Source of the DNA: Citrobacter amalonaticus
Lineage (GTDB): Bacteria > Pseudomonadota > Gammaproteobacteria > Enterobacterales > Enterobacteriaceae
Assembly (NCBI GenBank): GCA_028994555.1
Contig: JARDVN010000001.1
Span: forward strand, 62,001-126,000
Direction: 5' to 3'
DNA length: 64,000 nucleotides
Every line of letters starts with the position of its first letter. The stretch's first letter is position 1. A program made the translations under genes and the position numbers. The notes beneath the pieces are model-generated. The model was not told the DNA's origin. It made no database searches and worked only from the letters and a program-made list of their open reading frames with translations. Below, piece after piece: positions 19,556-27,458 of the stretch.

Positions 19556-20107
19556 TTAAAGAAACACACTCTCTTCCAGTAAATTTTCTTTGATCAACAG
19601 CAGATCGTGAACCCGGTGCCCACCCAATTTCTTGCATGCAAGATTTCGGTAGGTGTAGACCCGTTTCGGCGGTAGCGATAACGACTGAGCGATAAAATTA
19701 ATATCTCTTCCCTGCAGCGACTCGCAGATAATTCTTTTTTCGACACGGTTGAGAACATGATTCCTGATAGCCTGATGCTTTTCCATGCTGGCCAGACGCG
19801 TAATAATCATCGTCAGTGCCAACAGAGACTGGCGGGCAGTCACAATCATGTCAGCATCAAAGACCAATGCACTCCGCTCTGAGTTTAGAATAATCAGCAG
19901 CTTACATTTTTTGTTGAGTCTGGAAACTTCCCTGGAGCAACATTTGTTGAACAAATTAAGATGCAAAATCACGGTATCGTCGAAAGTCAGTTTTTCAACA
20001 GGCAATTGATGCATGGTTTCTTTAACGATTTCCAGGTTGGCCTCTTTGGCCAACAAGACGATTCCGTCCTGTAAATAGCTATTATTGCTTATAATATATA
20101 TTGCCAT
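19556..20107 (-). CDS. LuxR-type HTH regulator
   Basis: 183 residues with a weak receiver-like N-terminal fold (MAIYIISNNSYLQDGIVLLA), lacking an obvious phospho-acceptor Asp site. The C-terminal GerE HTH is VEKRIICESLQGRDINFIAQ with SLPPKRVYTYRNLACKKLGG. Similar orphan LuxR proteins sit at 7927 and 44887, each beside fimbrial or ToxR-like genes. It is convergent with the ToxR-like pair, 16 bp from its partner gene. DNA targets not known. Confidence 0.75.
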   Translation of the reverse strand: MAIYIISNNSYLQDGIVLLAKEANLEIVKETMHQLPVEKLTFDDTVILHLNLFNKCCSREVSRLNKKCKLLIILNSERSALVFDADMIVTARQSLLALTMIITRLASMEKHQAIRNHVLNRVEKRIICESLQGRDINFIAQSLSLPPKRVYTYRNLACKKLGGHRVHDLLLIKENLLEESVFL

Positions 20108-20384
20108 CGCTTTATTTCCGTATTAATAATTCAACTTACGGGTGATTTCCGTTCTTTTATATCCAGCTTTAGCGAGACATGTGAAAATTATATTGCTAAG
20201 CTTACGAATTATACAATTAAATAGTCTTAACTGATCTGACATTTATAACTTATTGATAACGCGAATTTTAATTAAATTTCTTAAACGTCCTTAAGTCGAC
20301 GATTATTCGCGTCTCTCTGTATTCTGTCTCTTTCTCTGTGCTATGTTGTGCTTTTAACGAACGGACGGAGGGGATGGAAAAGCA

Positions 20385-21008
20385 ATGACCAGGCGTATCG
20401 ATTACCTGATTGAGAAATATCATTTCACTGAAATCAACGAGTCGCCGCGCATTGCCTGTCAATGGAAAGAGGTATTGGCAGAGTGCCAACAAGAGAATGC
20501 CGGCGTTGAAGAGCGACTGCGCATTGCGTTGCTCAATGTCGATTACGTAACCAGCTTCGAACTGCCTTTCCGCTTACTGCTCACCCGCACCCCGCAACTG
20601 ATCGATAAACTGCGCAAAGAATTTGCCCTCACTCAGAAAAATGTCCTGATTAATGATAAACGCCGTGGGCAGGTTTACAGCATCAGCGCCGATCTCAGCC
20701 GCGTCCCCGATGCCTTTCGCTATCGTCTGTCGTCGAGGATCCGTCGTATGGATGAAGACACCCTCACCACGGCTCCTTATCAACACGTTGCCAGTCAGAC
20801 AAAGCATCCCGAAGAACGGCTTCGCCTGGCGCTGGAGAGCGGTTTACAGGTTAACGCCCTGGATGGGCTGTTCTGGTTAGGGATCCAGCGAATTGCCGCC
20901 GATATTCAGCGGCTCCGCGCGGCGGGCATGCCGGTTCTGGCGTCAGATGTCGACGTATTCGATACACTGACCGGAACGCACCGAACCGTGACGGCATACC
21001 ATCTTTAA
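20385..21008 (+). CDS. protein of unknown function with two helix-turn-helix-like repeats
   Basis: 207-residue soluble protein I do not recognise by name. It contains an internal duplication: residues about 42-100 (EERLRIALLNVDYVTSFELP ... GQVYSIS) and 142-207 (EERLRLALESGLQVNALDGL ... HRTVTAYHL). Each unit looks like a small winged helix: three helices then a beta-hairpin, like HTH domains found in phage proteins. A tandem wHTH suggests DNA binding or a partner-binding role. The last 66 bp overlap antisense with the HD-domain gene. Signs of mobile origin are possible but not proven. Confidence 0.6.
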   Translation: MTRRIDYLIEKYHFTEINESPRIACQWKEVLAECQQENAGVEERLRIALLNVDYVTSFELPFRLLLTRTPQLIDKLRKEFALTQKNVLINDKRRGQVYSISADLSRVPDAFRYRLSSRIRRMDEDTLTTAPYQHVASQTKHPEERLRLALESGLQVNALDGLFWLGIQRIAADIQRLRAAGMPVLASDVDVFDTLTGTHRTVTAYHL

Positions 21009-21530
21009 CCGGTTGTCAGCGCCTGAAAGCGGGATAAAAAAGAGCGCGCGCGCCTGCCGTGGCATCAGCGGATTGACGGCCAACTGTGTCGTAGGTGAAA
21101 TACCGTCCAGCATCGGCCAGTCATTCCCGGGATCGAGGTTAAGATCGCGCCGCTCCGTCGCCAGCATGATCAGATCCACCTGCTTAATCACCTTACTGGG
21201 TGTAAGAGGAAGATGGAAACGCTGGCGAATGGCGTTATCCAGCCGCGCTTCAATCTCTTTATACTCGGGGAGCAAACGCTTTAGCGGAGAAGGAAGATCC
21301 AGACAATAGGCTTCAGCGGCATCGTGCAGCAACGCTTCAAGCGCGAATTCTGGCGGCGTTAACTGGCTGCAAAGCACCGCGTGTTGGGCGACGCTGTAAA
21401 ACTCAGGCACATGTCCGGCAAAGCGACAAAGATGTGAAAGGGCGACAGCGATATCTTCAATCACAATATGTTCCGGTCGGACATCACTGTAATCAATGTG
21501 TTGCCCGGTAAAGGTGGCGATAAATTTCAT
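20943..21530 (-). CDS. HD-domain phosphohydrolase (YfbR-like/phage-type)
   Basis: 195 residues from ATG 21530, which has AGGAG upstream; a longer in-frame start at 21584 lacks this support. Metal-binding HD signature: AQHAVLC, then EALLHDAAEAY, and a distal QVDLIMLATERRD. This matches the family of YfbR-like 5'-nucleotidases and phage HD proteins that open MKFIATFTGQHIDY. It would dephosphorylate nucleotides or (p)ppGpp-like substrates; the exact one is not readable. Its C-terminal 66 bp run antisense into the tandem-HTH gene, an unusually long convergent overlap. Confidence 0.8.
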   Translation of the reverse strand: MKFIATFTGQHIDYSDVRPEHIVIEDIAVALSHLCRFAGHVPEFYSVAQHAVLCSQLTPPEFALEALLHDAAEAYCLDLPSPLKRLLPEYKEIEARLDNAIRQRFHLPLTPSKVIKQVDLIMLATERRDLNLDPGNDWPMLDGISPTTQLAVNPLMPRQARALFFIPLSGADNRLKMVCRHGSVRSGQCIEYVDI

Positions 21531-21668
21531 CCGTTCTCCTGCTTCCTTGCCATACTTACCCGCCTCAGAGAGCGGACTCTCCATTCAGAAATTACGTTTT
21601 TATATTCACCCTGTAAATATTTAACAACGCACACCGCCACTTTTCAGAAGGACCGCGGCTGCCAGGTT

Positions 21669-21883
21669 TCAGTTATATTCCAGCACAAAGGTGGCGGTGC
21701 CATTTGCCTGAATCCACCGTCTGTCTTTGGCTGGCGATAGTCACATTACAGGAGCGGTCAACAATCTCGCCGGAAAACTCCACCACACCACCGGTTTCCT
21801 GTCCCCCCTGTAACCGCAGACAGCGCAGCGCCAGACGCCATTGCGCTGACCAGAATCGCGGCGATTCGAAATTGATTCTTCAT
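21669..21883 (-). pseudogene. fimbrial subunit remnant with internal deletion
   Basis: Starts MKNQFRIAAILVSAMASGAA (signal peptide). After a C6 run (21803-21808) with one extra base it continues GGVVEFSGEIVDRSCNVTIA, the N-terminal strand and first cysteine of a pilin. It then meets, in another frame, the pilin end ANGTATFVLEYN before a stop at 21669. About 100 residues of the middle are missing, so unlike the single-base breaks elsewhere this is a real deletion. No chaperone or usher accompanies it. Confidence 0.75.
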
Positions 21884-22537
21884 TATCTTGCTTATTTTAA
21901 CGCATTATTAATGTTTACTTTCGCCAAAACCAAACAGTTTCAGGCGTTATTATTACTCGCTCGATTTTATTGTCGCAAAACTTTCAACCCTTGAGATATT
22001 CTAAATTCCAACACACGTTCTCATCCACCAAATATACGCCTCCTATTGCAACTTTCACCGGTTAAACAAGAATCATTGTTCGTCCTCGCCAAATAGCAGA
22101 TGAATCCTCTGAAGCGGTGAAACGGCTTATTCTGACTATTATCCCGGTGATTTTTGCAGTATTGTTTAACCGTTGTTGTAGTTCTACAGTGAATGCTAGC
22201 GAGGTTGCTCTCTTGTTGTTCGCCTTCAGCGAAATTCCTTGCGCCTCATTCAGGATGTTCGGGAGCGGGTACGTTCTTAGATCAGCAATAAATTTTTGTG
22301 GTTTAGCAAGAGCACAAGACAAGAGGAGGTGTCCAGTCGATAATGCCACGACGTTATGACGAAGCAACATACAGCCATTTTCATTATCCGCTCAAATTCT
22401 TCTGTGGCGAAGCCGCGTTGCAGACGATTAACGCCTCCCATTCCGTGCAAATAAATAATGAGTCAAACCCGGATAAGATCATTGGATTAACAGGAATCAG
22501 CAGAACGCTTGCACACCTGCAATCAAAAGGGAACCTA
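21884..22537. other. spacer upstream of fimB
   Basis: About 650 bp between the subunit remnant and fimB. It contains overlapping open frames on both strands (102 codons at 22062-22370 minus; the extension 22343-22537 ahead of FimB), none of which I recognise. It probably includes the fimB promoter region, which is also long in E. coli. Confidence 0.45.
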
Positions 22538-23143
22538 ATGAAAAATAATACAGATAATAAGAAGAGGAATTTCCTGACTCAAAATGAAATAGAGTCACTT
22601 CTCAAAGCAGCAAACACCGGAGCACACGCTGCCCGCAATTACTGTCTGACATTATTGTGTTTTATTCATGGATTTCGCGCCAGTGAAATCTGTCGCCTGC
22701 AAATTTCAGATATCGATATTAAATCACGATGCATTTACATTCACCGCCTGAAAAAGGGGTTTTCAACAACACATCCATTGTTGAGGGAAGAAATTCAGGC
22801 ATTAAAAAACTGGCTGGCTATTCGTGCCGCCTATCCTCATGCCGACAGTGAGTGGTTGTTTTTATCCAGAAAAGGGAATCCCCTTTCGCGCCAACAGTTT
22901 TATCAAATCATTTCCGTCTCGGGCGATCACGCCGGACTTCCGCTTGAAATACATCCGCATATGCTTCGTCATTCATGCGGTTTTGCGTTGGCCAATATGG
23001 GGATCGACACCCGTCTCATCCAGGATTACCTGGGACACCGCAACATTCGCCATACTGTCTGGTACACCGCCAGTAATGCCGGTCGGTTTTACGGTATCTG
23101 GGATGACGCTAAACTCAAACAGCATAATGCTATTTCACGGTGA
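22538..23143 (+). CDS. fimB: FimB, tyrosine recombinase of the fimbrial phase switch
   Basis: 201-residue tyrosine recombinase that inverts fimS in both directions. The start is ATG 22538 (MKNNTDNKKRNFLTQNEIES), matching E. coli FimB; a longer open frame upstream is not homologous. Catalytic residues are in the expected motifs: Arg in HGFRASEICRL, HPHMLRHSCGF (H-x-x-R) and LGHRNIRHT, with nucleophile Tyr in VWYTASNAGRFYGIWD. Intact, so recombination capacity remains even though the switch is disrupted. Confidence 0.97.
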   Translation: MKNNTDNKKRNFLTQNEIESLLKAANTGAHAARNYCLTLLCFIHGFRASEICRLQISDIDIKSRCIYIHRLKKGFSTTHPLLREEIQALKNWLAIRAAYPHADSEWLFLSRKGNPLSRQQFYQIISVSGDHAGLPLEIHPHMLRHSCGFALANMGIDTRLIQDYLGHRNIRHTVWYTASNAGRFYGIWDDAKLKQHNAISR

Positions 23144-23597
23144 CCGTGACAACGCCATGGATGGTGTTAAAAATCAGACTTAAAAACATTAATAATTTTT
23201 AACCATATATTTATTATGCTTACTGTTCACACCTGTCCTTATTTGCATCATAATTAAACAGCTTTATTTTATCCCTGTAATCAATCAGGATATTGCTTAT
23301 CAGCATTCACTTTTCGTCAAATCAACCTTCACGCCCTCGTTATCACTAACTATTTTCCTTTAAATTTTATAGACCTGACTTTGTCTACCACAGGCGCTAT
23401 TGTCGCATTTGATAAAATGAATAAAAATAAGATTTATCAGGTAGCAATAATAGCTACGTGTGTAAAAGTGATGTTATCACAGACTGTGATTAATCCCTCA
23501 AATATAATATGCCTTTAACATCGCGAATTATTTTTTAATCGCGTGATGTCTTCTACAGGTGTTCATTAACAGAAACCTATTTCAGGAGTAATGTATT
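23144..23597. other. fimB-fimE spacer
   Basis: About 450 bp, AT-rich, no gene. E. coli has a similarly long gap here containing the fimE promoter. No specific binding sites marked. Confidence 0.6.
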
Positions 23598-24196
23598 GTG
23601 AATCGACGTCGTTATCTTACTGGCAAAGAAGTACAAGCCATGATGCTGGCCGCCCGACATGGCGCGACCGGAGAGCGGGATTACTGTCTTATTCTGCTGG
23701 CTTTTCGTCACGGCATGCGCATCAGTGAACTCCTCGATTTGCATTATCGCGACCTCGATCTCAGCGAAGGTCGAATCAATGTCCGTCGATTAAAAAACGG
23801 TTTTTCCACCATTCATCCACTGCGTTTTGATGAACGCGAGGCCGTTGAACGGTGGAGTCAGGAGCGCGCAGGCTGGAGAGGCGCAGGTCGCACTGACGCC
23901 GTGTTCATCTCCCGCCGGGGGGACACCGCTTTCTCGCCAACAGGCGTATCGCATTATCCGGGCTGCGGGCATTGATGCCGGAACCGTTACCCATACTCAT
24001 CCCCATATGTTACGTCACGCCTGCGGTTATGAGCTCGCCGAAAGGGGGGGCCGACACGCGGCTCATTCAGGATTATCTTGGTCATCGAAATATTCGCCAT
24101 ACCGTCCGTTATACCGCCAGCAACGCCGCACGTTTCGCCGGATTATGGGAGAGAAGCAGTCTGTTAGAAGTCATTTCTCCGGAGAAAAAGAAATGA
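23598..24196 (+). CDS. fimE: FimE, ON-to-OFF biased fimbrial recombinase (two frameshifts as read)
   Basis: Tyrosine recombinase driving fimS toward OFF. It begins NRRRYLTGKEVQAMMLAARH with a good match to E. coli FimE. Breaks at G6 23917-23922 and G7 24044-24050; one G removed at each restores RRGTPLSRQQAYRIIRAAG and ELAERGADTRLIQDYLGHRN, giving 198 residues, the exact family length. Catalytic Arg, HPHMLRHACGY, LGHRNIRHT and the Tyr in RYTASNAARFAGLW are then all in frame. The stop lies 47 bp from the left inverted repeat of fimS, the standard arrangement. Confidence 0.93.
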
Positions 24197-24240
24197 TTTA
24201 ACTTATTGATATGTAATAGAAAGCATTGACCTGAACAGGT

Positions 24241-24252
24241 CAATTGGGGCCA
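24241..24252 (+). repeat. left inverted repeat (IRL) of fimS
   Basis: CAATTGGGGCCA; its core TTGGGGCCA is the 9-bp FimB/FimE recombination repeat of E. coli. An exact 12-bp inverted copy is at 25329-25340. Confidence 0.95.
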
Positions 24253-24262
24253 AACTGTTTAT

Positions 24263-24292
24263 ATCATAAAAAGAATTAATAAAGCTTTGCGG
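24263..24292 (-). promoter_or_regulatory. fimA promoter inside fimS, -35 box disrupted by IS1
   Basis: -10 hexamer TATGAT (24268-24263, minus strand) is followed by ATAAACAGTTTGGCCCCAA as in E. coli. Before the insertion, the -35 18 bp upstream would have read TTGCAA, since bases beyond the right target duplication supply the TT. IS1 replaces those two bases, leaving CCGCAA at 24292-24287. The two most important -35 bases are therefore lost. Confidence 0.8.
24282..24290 (+). repeat. IS1 target-site duplication, left copy
   Basis: AAGCTTTGC directly abuts the IS1 left end. An identical 9-bp copy follows the right end at 25059-25067, the size normal for IS1. Confidence 0.95.
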
Positions 24293-24305
24293 TAATGACT
24301 CCAAC

Positions 24306-24809
24306 TTATTGATAGTGTTTTATGTTCAGATAATGCCCGATGACTTTGTCATGCAGCTCCACCGATTTTGAGAACGACAGCGACTTCCGTCCCAGCCGTG
24401 CCAGGTGCTGCCTCAGATTCAGGTTATGCCGCTCAATTCGCTGCGTATATCGCTTGCTGATTACGTGCAGCTTTCCCTTCAGGCGGGATTCATACAGCGG
24501 CCAGCCATCCGTCATCCATATCACCACGTCAAAGGGTGACAGCAGGCTCATAAGACGCCCCAGCGTCGCCATAGTGCGTTCACCGAATACGTGCGCAACA
24601 ACCGTCTTCCGGAGCCTGTCATACGCGTAAAACAGCCAGCGCTGGCGCGATTTAGCCCCGACATAGCCCCACTGTTCGTCCATTTCCGCGCAGACGATGA
24701 CGTCACTGCCCGGCTGTATGCGCGAGGTTACCGACTGCGGCCTGAGTTTTTTAAGTGACGTAAAATCGTGTTGAGGCCAACGCCCATAATGCGGGCAGTT
24801 GCCCGGCAT
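24306..24809 (-). CDS. insB: IS1 protein InsB (catalytic part of transposase InsAB')
   Basis: 167 residues containing the DDE-type catalytic region: [20 protein letters not shown] and the downstream [19 protein letters not shown]. In IS1 the active transposase is InsAB', made by -1 slippage on A6C (24746-24752, minus strand) near the end of insA. The frame is intact, so transposition competence is likely. Confidence 0.96.
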
Positions 24810-25003
24810 CCAACGCCATTCATGGCCATATCAATGATTTTCTGGTGCGTACCGGGTTGAGAAGCGGTGTAAGTGAACTGCAGTTGCCATGTTTTACGGC
24901 AGTGAGAGCAGAGATAGCGCTGATGTCCGGCGGTGCTTTTGCCGTTACGCACCACCCCGTCAGTAGCTGAACAGGAGGGACAGCTGATAGAAACAGAAGC
25001 CAC
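24728..25003 (-). CDS. insA: IS1 protein InsA (DNA-binding repressor)
   Basis: 91 residues: zinc-finger-like cysteines ([20 protein letters not shown]) and the HTH region [20 protein letters not shown]. InsA binds the IS1 ends and represses transposition; the frameshifted fusion with InsB is the transposase. Starts [11 protein letters not shown] on the minus strand. Confidence 0.96.
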
Positions 25004-25058
25004 TGGAGCACCTCAAAAACACCATCATACACTAAATCAGTAAGTTGGCAGCATCACC

Positions 25059-25067
25059 AAGCTTTGC
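25059..25067 (+). repeat. IS1 target-site duplication, right copy
   Basis: AAGCTTTGC, identical to 24282-24290. The bases after it (AACTAATAAACC) restore the original fimS sequence. Confidence 0.95.
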
Positions 25068-25328
25068 AACTAATAAACCAGGAATTATCGAAAAACGTTA
25101 TTTATCCTCTTGATTACTATGGTTTTATTTTCAGTTCTTTTTTTCACAACCTCCTCCGCCGTTTAAGAACTTTCTGCTTTTTTCCTCCTCGCCGCCGCAC
25201 GACAACAGACAATGAGACAACCTGATAACCTGGTTTTTTATATCATAAAAGTTAATAAATTAAAGATAAAAATCCATAATATAGAAAATACATAGCCAAT
25301 TTTAGCTTTTTATCCCAACGAGTCAAAA

Positions 25329-25340
25329 TGGCCCCAATTG
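25329..25340 (-). repeat. right inverted repeat (IRR) of fimS
   Basis: TGGCCCCAATTG, exact reverse complement of 24241-24252. It is preceded by GAGTCAAAA, which in E. coli marks the fimA-proximal end in OFF phase. Confidence 0.95.
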
Positions 25341-25469
25341 TCTCATTAATTGGGTAAAAACCGTACAGAACCGGCAGTCGCCCCATTCGGCTGAAACATG
25401 GAATGCCTGGAAGGCACAACGACTGGCCATTACGGTTCGTGATATCGACATTGTTTAAAGGAAAAAAGC

Positions 25470-26018
25470 ATGAAAATTAAAACACTGGCTATCGTTGTTA
25501 TGTCAGCCCTGTCCCTGAGCTCCGCGGCAGCCCTGGCCGATACCACCACGGTAAACGGCGGCACAGTGCATTTTAAAGGAGAAGTCGTTAACGCAGCCTG
25601 CGCCGTCGACGCCGGTTCAGTCGAACAAACCGTTCAGCTTGGCCAGGTTCGCTCGGCAAAACTGGCGACGGCAGGCAGCACCAGTTCTGCGGTCGGTTTC
25701 AACATCCAGCTGGATGACTGTGATACCAGCGTATCCACCAAAGCCTCTGTCGCGTTCTCCGGGACTGCCGTTGATACCACCAATAACACCGTACTGGCAT
25801 TGCAAGGCTCCGCTGCCGGTAGCGCCACCAATGTGGGTGTCCAGATTCTTGATAACAAAGGCACCCCTCTGGCGCTGGACGGCGCAACCTTTAGCGCAGC
25901 AACAACCCTGAATGATGGTACCAACATCATCCCGTTCCAGGCACGTTACTACGCTACGGGTGCAGCAACCGCCGGTATCGCTAACGCAGACGCCACCTTC
26001 AAAGTTCAATACGAGTAA
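25470..26018 (+). CDS. fimA: FimA, type 1 fimbrial major subunit
   Basis: 182-residue pilin. Signal peptide [20 protein letters not shown], nearly identical to E. coli; mature start [20 protein letters not shown]. Disulphide cysteines are in NAACAVDAG and LDDCDTSV; it ends ATFKVQYE. Forms the helical rod of type 1 pili. Its promoter is in fimS, currently inverted and carrying IS1, so it is probably silent in this clone. A GGAAAAAAGC ribosome site precedes the ATG. Confidence 0.96.
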   Translation: MKIKTLAIVVMSALSLSSAAALADTTTVNGGTVHFKGEVVNAACAVDAGSVEQTVQLGQVRSAKLATAGSTSSAVGFNIQLDDCDTSVSTKASVAFSGTAVDTTNNTVLALQGSAAGSATNVGVQILDNKGTPLALDGATFSAATTLNDGTNIIPFQARYYATGAATAGIANADATFKVQYE

Positions 26019-26035
26019 TTCATCACGCAAGGACG

Positions 26036-26051
26036 CTCCTGGGGCCAGGAG
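26036..26051 (+). other. stem-loop after fimA
   Basis: CTCCTGG / CCAGGAG flank two G residues between fimA and fimI, with no T tract. Likely limits read-through or protects the fimA message, giving excess pilin. Matching hairpins occur in both other fimbrial operons. Confidence 0.65.
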
Positions 26052-26086
26052 GGCCCGTTATCCGCAATGGGACTGAGGTGATAACG

Positions 26087-26626
26087 ATGCAAAGGATGAA
26101 ATCAGGACTGCTGATACTGTTACTTCCCGCCTGCGCGCTGGCTGGCAACAAGTGGAACGTCACGTTGCCCGGCGGAAGCATGCGTTTTCAGGGCGTCATT
26201 ATTGCCGAATCTTGCCGCGTAGAAGCGGGCGATCGCCAGATGACCGTGCAAATGGGGCAGATCAGCAGTAATCGATTTCATGCGCCCGGTGAGGATATCA
26301 ACCCGGTCTCTTTCGATATTCACCTTCAGGAGTGCAGTACCGCCGTAAGTCAACGCGTCGGCGTGGCATTTCATGGCGTCGCAGAGGGTAAAAACCCTGA
26401 CGTGCTCTCCGTAGGAGAAGGTCCGGGGATCGCCAGCGGTATCGGGATCGCGTTATTTGATAAAGAGGGCAGCCAGCTTCCGCTTAACGGCCCGCCGGTG
26501 AGCTGGACACGGCTTTACTCCGGACCAACCACACTACATTTCGTTGCGAAATACCGTTCAACCGGACGTCAGGTCACCGGCGGGATCGCGAATGCACAAG
26601 CCTGGTTCTCTTTGACCTACCAGTAA
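26087..26626 (+). CDS. fimI: FimI, type 1 fimbrial minor pilin-like protein
   Basis: Starts at ATG 26087 ([20 protein letters not shown]); an in-frame GTG at 26078 is less likely. The mature part ([20 protein letters not shown] ... [13 protein letters not shown]) matches E. coli FimI closely, with cysteines ESCRVEAG and QECSTAV. FimI is thought to terminate or anchor the rod at the usher. 179 residues, intact. Confidence 0.95.
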   Translation: MQRMKSGLLILLLPACALAGNKWNVTLPGGSMRFQGVIIAESCRVEAGDRQMTVQMGQISSNRFHAPGEDINPVSFDIHLQECSTAVSQRVGVAFHGVAEGKNPDVLSVGEGPGIASGIGIALFDKEGSQLPLNGPPVSWTRLYSGPTTLHFVAKYRSTGRQVTGGIANAQAWFSLTYQ

Positions 26627-26661
26627 TAAACCCGCAGAGATTGCAAATACAGGAAACGACG

Positions 26662-27385
26662 GTGAGTAAAAGGATAAACATGAAAAAAACACGCACCATG
26701 ATGCGCAACCTGCTGGGCGGGATGCTGATGATAGCCGCCCTGGGATCATTCACTCATGCAGAAGCCGGCGTGGCGTTGGGAGCAACGCGGGTGATTTATC
26801 CGGCGGGACAAAAACAGGTGCAACTGGCGGTCACCAATAATGATGACAACAGCACGTATCTGATCCAGTCATGGGTGGAAAACGCCGGGGGGCGTCAAAG
26901 ACGGGCGTTTTGTGGTCACACCGCCGCTGTTTGCTATGCAGGGAAAAAAGGAGAACACCTTACGCATTCTTGATGCAACCAATAACCAGTTACCGCAGGA
27001 CCGCGAAAGTCTGTTCTGGATGAACGTTAAAGCCATTCCGTCGATGGACAAATCGAAGCTTAGTGAAAACACCCTGCAACTGGCCATTATCAGCCGAATC
27101 AAGCTGTACTACCGTCCAGCCGGACTCGCGCTGCCGCCAGATCAGGCCGCAGAGAAACTCACTTTCCGCCGCAGCGCTGGCTCGCTCACATTGATCAACC
27201 CAACACCGTACTACCTGACAGTGACCGAACTCAATGCCGGCACCAGGGTACTGGAAAATGCCCTCGTGCCTCCGCTGGGCGAAGCCCGCGTGAAGTTGCC
27301 AGCCGATGCGGGCAGCGAGATTACCTATAAAACCATTAATGACTATGGCGCGCTAACGCCGCGTATGAAAGGCGAAATGCGATAA
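26662..27385 (+). CDS. fimC: FimC, type 1 fimbrial chaperone (frameshifted as read)
   Basis: Periplasmic donor-strand chaperone. I choose GTG 26662 (AGGA upstream), giving a leader like that of E. coli FimC; ATG 26680 is the alternative. Mature protein GVALGATRVIYPAGQKQVQL; the break at G6 26887-26892, when one G is removed, restores SWVENAGGVKDGRFVVTPPL. Then LPQDRESLFWMNVKAIPSMD, RIKLYYRPAGLALPP and a C terminus like FimC. 240 residues after repair, against 241 in E. coli. Confidence 0.94.
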
Positions 27386-27458
27386 CGAACAGGGACCCCC
27401 CCGCGTGCTCCCTGAATAAAAAGAACTGACAGCCGGGCGATTTCGAACCGGAGGGACT

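Larger units (their letters stand above)
24291..25058 (-). mobile_element. IS1 insertion sequence, complete
   Basis: 768 bp exactly, the canonical IS1 length. Ends read GGTAATGACTCCAACTTATT and, on the other side, ...AAGTTGGCAGCATCACC, imperfect inverted repeats. It carries insA and insB on the minus strand with the slippery site between them, and is bounded by 9-bp direct repeats. Intact ends and identical duplications point to a recent, potentially mobile insertion. Confidence 0.98.
24244..25337. promoter_or_regulatory. fimS invertible promoter element, OFF orientation, interrupted by IS1
   Basis: DNA between TTGGGGCCA and TGGCCCCAA repeats, 1094 bp in all. Subtracting the 768-bp IS1 and the 9-bp target duplication leaves 317 bp, against 314 bp in E. 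coli. Flanking bases also match: AAACTGTTTATATCATAAA after IRL, and GAGTCAAAATGGCCCCAATTG at IRR. The fimA promoter reads leftward near IRL, away from fimA, so the switch is OFF as sequenced. fimB and fimE lie upstream and fimA 132 bp downstream. Confidence 0.93.

Noticed and set aside
22062..22370. 102-codon open frame on the minus strand upstream of fimB
   Set aside because: No recognisable domain and overlapped by open frames on the other strand; not enough to call a gene or a transposase fragment.
22343..22537. N-terminal extension of the fimB open frame
   Set aside because: The extension has no similarity to FimB, which begins at MKNNTDNKK with a ribosome site; the frame is open by chance.
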